NCBI GenBank assembly: GCA_965661055.1 | Contig: CBFICS010000008.1 | Span: 1 to 64,000, forward strand | Reading direction: 5' to 3' | Source of the DNA: CBFHSF01 sp965661055 | GTDB lineage: Bacteria; Bacteroidota; Bacteroidia; Flavobacteriales; Schleiferiaceae | DNA: 64,000 nucleotides | Shown: piece by piece, positions 61,397 through 64,000 of the stretch | Numbering within the stretch: the stretch's first letter is position 1 | How the letters are laid out: every line of letters begins with the position of its first letter | Notes under the pieces: model-generated | Database searches by the model: none | The model's input: only the letters and a program-made list of their open reading frames with translations | What the model was told of the DNA's origin: nothing | Position numbers and translations under genes: made by a program

Positions 61397-63349
61397 ATGA
61401 AAAGGTTACTGTTTTCCGTTTTATCGCTCATTACAGCACTTTCTGTGTCTGCACAACAATCGCAAGAAGTTTTAATGACTATTAATGATCATCCAGTTTA
61501 TGTAGATGAGTTTCTTGCCGTTTATAATAAGAATAGAGATGTAGGTAAAGATATTGATCCAAAAACGCCGGAAGAATACCTTGAACTCTATATAAACTAT
61601 AAGTTGAAAGTAGAAGAGGCAATGGCATTGGGCTATGATACCATGCCTTCTTTTCAAAGAGAATTTGCAAATTATCGCTCTCAAATTGCAAAACCTTACC
61701 TAACCGACAAAAGGGAAAAGGAAGTTGTGATGGAAGAGGCATACCAAAGAATGAAGTATGACGTAAGAGCTTCTCATATTATGAAGGATTTGTCTAACAC
61801 GGCAAAACCAGAAGACACCTTACGAGTATACAATGAAATGCTTGCCTTGAGAAAATCTATCATTGATGGCAAAACAACTTTTGAAAAAGTTGCTGAAGAA
61901 GTAAGTACCGATACTTATTCAAAAGTAAGAGGAGGAGACCTAGGATATTTCACTGTGTTCAATATGGTTTACCCGTTTGAAACTGCAGCCTATGAAACGG
62001 AAGTCGGTGAAATAAGTATGCCGATTAGAACTCAATATGGCTATCATATTGTAAAAACAACTTACAAAAGACCTTCTAAAGGAAAAATAAAAATTTCACA
62101 CATTTTAATTTCCGAAAAGCCTAAAACGAATATTGAGCTTCAAAAGGAAAAGAAAAGTCAAATTGAAGAAATCTATTCTCAACTAGAAGCTGGCTCTGAT
62201 TTTGCTGAATTGGCAAAAAAATACTCAGAGGATAAAACTTCTGCTGCCAACGGGGGTGAACTTATTCCTATCGGTACAGGTGATATGATTGACGAATTTG
62301 AAGAGGTAGCCTTTTCATTAAAAAATCCAGGTGAATACAGTAAACCTTTTAAAACCAGAATGGGCTGGCATATTGTTAAGCTTGATGCGGTGTTAGGTGT
62401 CCCTACTTTTGAAGAAGCAAAGGCTGACATTGAAAAGAAAATGAAAGGTGATGACAGAGAGCTAAGAACTCAAAAATCATTTATTGCCAAGCTAAAGAAG
62501 GAGTACGATTTTTCAGTTAATGAAAGAAACTACAAAAAGCTCCTTAAGAAAATTGATAATTCCTATTTAAACGCAGATTGGGATCCCGCGGAAGCGGTAA
62601 AAATGGATAAGGAGTTGTTTGAAGCAAATGACACAGAATTTACTCAAGGTGAATTCGCGAAATACCTAAATAGATACCAAAGAAGAGTTACCAAACCGGT
62701 AACTGTAGATGTTGTCGTGAAAGATCACTTTAACAATTACGTCGACAAAATTCTTATCGATATTGAGGATAAGAACCTTGCTAATAAGTATCCTGAATTT
62801 AGATACTTAGTTAATGAATACAGAGATGGTATTTTACTTTTTGATTTAACAGATAAAATGGTTTGGACAAAGGCAATGGAGGATACTACCGGTTTGGAAG
62901 AATACTTTAAAGCTCACCAATCAGAGTTTCAATGGGAGAATAGAGTTGATGTAATAATCTTTAAGGCAAAAGACGAAAAACTGGCGAAGAAAGTGGTTAA
63001 AGGCCTTAAAAAAGGTGAAGATCCTACAAAACTGAATTCTTCACTAAATAACAATAATGCCTTAAACCTAAAGTTAGACTCTGCGCTTGTAAGTAAAGGT
63101 ATGATGCCAGAAATTGATGCTTTAGATTGGAAGGAAGGGATTACTACTCGTGAACTAGAAGACGGTAGGGTAGCTGTTTACCAAATCAGAAAGGTTTTAG
63201 AGGCTGGTCCTAAGTCTTTAGATGAAGCAAAGGGACTTGCCATTGCAGGTTATCAGAAAGAGTTGGAAGCAAAGTGGATTGAAGAGCTACGAGCAAAATA
63301 TCCAGTTTCTGTCAATAAAGAGGTTTTTAATACCATCATTGAAAAGTAA
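61397..63349 (+). CDS. Periplasmic peptidyl-prolyl isomerase / SurA-like chaperone with two PpiC domains
   Basis: A 650-residue exported protein with a signal peptide (about 1-19, ...LSVSAQQ). It has a SurA-type N-terminal helical region, then two parvulin (PpiC) rotamase domains (about 125-225 with VRASHIMKDL, and about 228-345 with KISHILISEKP), and a further helical region of about 300 residues without known family. It would help outer-membrane proteins fold in the periplasm. The following gene is a lipoprotein of the same superfamily and starts at the next base, so they form one unit. Confidence 0.88.
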   Translation: MKRLLFSVLSLITALSVSAQQSQEVLMTINDHPVYVDEFLAVYNKNRDVGKDIDPKTPEEYLELYINYKLKVEEAMALGYDTMPSFQREFANYRSQIAKPYLTDKREKEVVMEEAYQRMKYDVRASHIMKDLSNTAKPEDTLRVYNEMLALRKSIIDGKTTFEKVAEEVSTDTYSKVRGGDLGYFTVFNMVYPFETAAYETEVGEISMPIRTQYGYHIVKTTYKRPSKGKIKISHILISEKPKTNIELQKEKKSQIEEIYSQLEAGSDFAELAKKYSEDKTSAANGGELIPIGTGDMIDEFEEVAFSLKNPGEYSKPFKTRMGWHIVKLDAVLGVPTFEEAKADIEKKMKGDDRELRTQKSFIAKLKKEYDFSVNERNYKKLLKKIDNSYLNADWDPAEAVKMDKELFEANDTEFTQGEFAKYLNRYQRRVTKPVTVDVVVKDHFNNYVDKILIDIEDKNLANKYPEFRYLVNEYRDGILLFDLTDKMVWTKAMEDTTGLEEYFKAHQSEFQWENRVDVIIFKAKDEKLAKKVVKGLKKGEDPTKLNSSLNNNNALNLKLDSALVSKGMMPEIDALDWKEGITTRELEDGRVAVYQIRKVLEAGPKSLDEAKGLAIAGYQKELEAKWIEELRAKYPVSVNKEVFNTIIEK

Positions 63350-64000
63350 ATGCAGGTACTGCCTAAAATAGGTTTCGCTTTAGGGTTTCTTTCTTTGTTC
63401 TCTTGCTCTTTTGAGGAGGACGAAGTAGAGAAGGTGGCAAGGGTGTATGACAATTACCTTACGGCTGAAGAGGTGAACGATTTGTTGCCTAACGATATCT
63501 CACCTGAAGACAGCGCCATGCTGGTTAATCAATACATAAATGCCTGGGCAAAAGAACAGATCCTAGTAGCAAAGGCCCAATATAATTTAGGTGATAAACA
63601 AGAAGATCTTGAAGTATTGGTTACCCAATATCGTAAAGACTTACTTAAACACAGATATGAACAACTTTACATAAACCAGCATCTGGATACTTCTATATCT
63701 AATGAAGAAATTGTTGAGTATTATGAAAAGAACAAATCTAACTTTGAATTAAAAGAGAATATTCTCAAAGCAAAGTTTATTGTAGTAAATAATCAAGTAT
63801 CTGATTTAAAGGAACTTGAAAAGAGATTCAAAAAAGATAAACCTGAAGATGAAGAATGGATTTTTGGGTTTGTGACGCAATTCGCGACTCAGTATAACAT
63901 TGTTGATACTTCTTGGATTCGCTTTAATGATTTAGCAAGACAGATACCTCTTCAAACCAATAATCAGAGTGACTTCTTAAATCGCAACAAGTTTGTAACC
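63350..64000 (+). CDS. SurA/PpiC-like lipoprotein, N-terminal part (cut by window edge)
   Basis: The frame opens at ATG 63350, directly after the previous stop, and runs off the right edge (217 residues seen). A short signal peptide ends in a lipobox (FSCSFEE, Cys about residue 20), so the product is lipid-anchored. The helical part (LPNDISPEDSAMLVNQYINAWAKEQILVAKAQYNLG and NEEIVEYYEKNKSNFEL) resembles the N-terminal segment of peptidyl-prolyl isomerase lipoproteins that follow SurA-like genes in Bacteroidota. Any parvulin domain would lie outside the window. Confidence 0.75.
   Translation, partial: MQVLPKIGFALGFLSLFSCSFEEDEVEKVARVYDNYLTAEEVNDLLPNDISPEDSAMLVNQYINAWAKEQILVAKAQYNLGDKQEDLEVLVTQYRKDLLKHRYEQLYINQHLDTSISNEEIVEYYEKNKSNFELKENILKAKFIVVNNQVSDLKELEKRFKKDKPEDEEWIFGFVTQFATQYNIVDTSWIRFNDLARQIPLQTNNQSDFLNRNKFVT

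Noticed and set aside
1..64000. CRISPR arrays, prophage, insertion sequences or integrons
   Set aside because: I saw no regularly spaced repeats, transposase, integrase or phage structural genes anywhere in the window.

Overview
The window is a stretch of a low-GC Bacteroidota chromosome, most likely a marine member of the Flavobacteriales. The evidence is: type IX secretion sorting domains (a type A tail on an S8 protease at 53.5-55.1 kb and a gliding-motility type B tail on an 1136-residue adhesin-like protein at 56.2-59.6 kb); TonB-dependent receptor and CarbopepD-type outer-membrane genes; the rpmB-rpmG-DUF4295 trio; a DNA polymerase III alpha subunit with an N-terminal DEDDh exonuclease; the peroxiredoxin/thioredoxin/DUF6952 cluster; and several promoters of the Bacteroidota type (TTG, about 20 bp, TAnnTTTG). 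The genes are dense and mostly housekeeping. I see no prophage, insertion sequence, CRISPR array, tRNA or rRNA.

Layout. 0-5.8 kb: edge of an MltF-like lipoprotein gene, universal stress protein, SulP transporter, miaE, gcvT, an Lrp-type regulator. 6-9 kb: a long-form GAPDH and an HtrA protease, both minus strand. 9.2-14.4 kb: a tightly packed operon dapF / GNAT / multiheme cytochrome-TPR / mltG / DUF2279. 14.4-17.7 kb: clpB and a divergent thioredoxin-like gene. 17.7-22.8 kb: minus-strand envelope operon (M23 peptidase, CarbopepD protein, TonB-dependent receptor, 77-aa protein). 22.9-25.3 kb: small coiled-coil protein, zapA, a strong 6S RNA candidate, rny. 25.5-28.4 kb: second universal stress protein, cinA, rpmB, rpmG, DUF4295. 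28.5-33.5 kb: M48 metalloprotease with an outer-membrane partner, a YceI-like protein, thioredoxin, DUF6952, peroxiredoxin. 33.8-38.6 kb: dnaE and trxA, each interrupted by one in-frame TGA. 38.7-44.1 kb: DUF58, DnaJ-domain membrane protein, hisS, YceI plus porin-like protein. 44.4-51.5 kb: EamA permease, metal/cobalamin-type binding protein, second GAPDH, BadF-type sugar kinase, and a compact three-gene GDP-heptose operon. 51.6-64 kb: MORN-like protein, mnmA, T9SS protease, nitronate monooxygenase-like protein, T9SS type B protein, guaB, and two SurA/PpiC-type folding factors, the second cut by the window edge.

The most notable observation is that three otherwise intact genes each carry a single in-frame stop with no frameshift: TGA in dnaE (35337-35339), TGA in place of the active-site glycine of thioredoxin (38381-38383), and TAA between the heme and TPR parts of a multiheme cytochrome (11915-11917). 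DnaE is essential and TGA ends many neighbouring genes normally, so base-call or assembly errors, or a recently mutated clone, are more likely than a new genetic code; raw reads would settle it. The other points of interest are a trifunctional heptose enzyme (nucleotidyltransferase, HAD phosphatase, P-loop kinase), the 6S RNA candidate, paired hairpins at 56.07-56.17 kb, and an M48 protease with a very large unassigned region. I did not find a clearly new defence, mobile or biosynthetic system.
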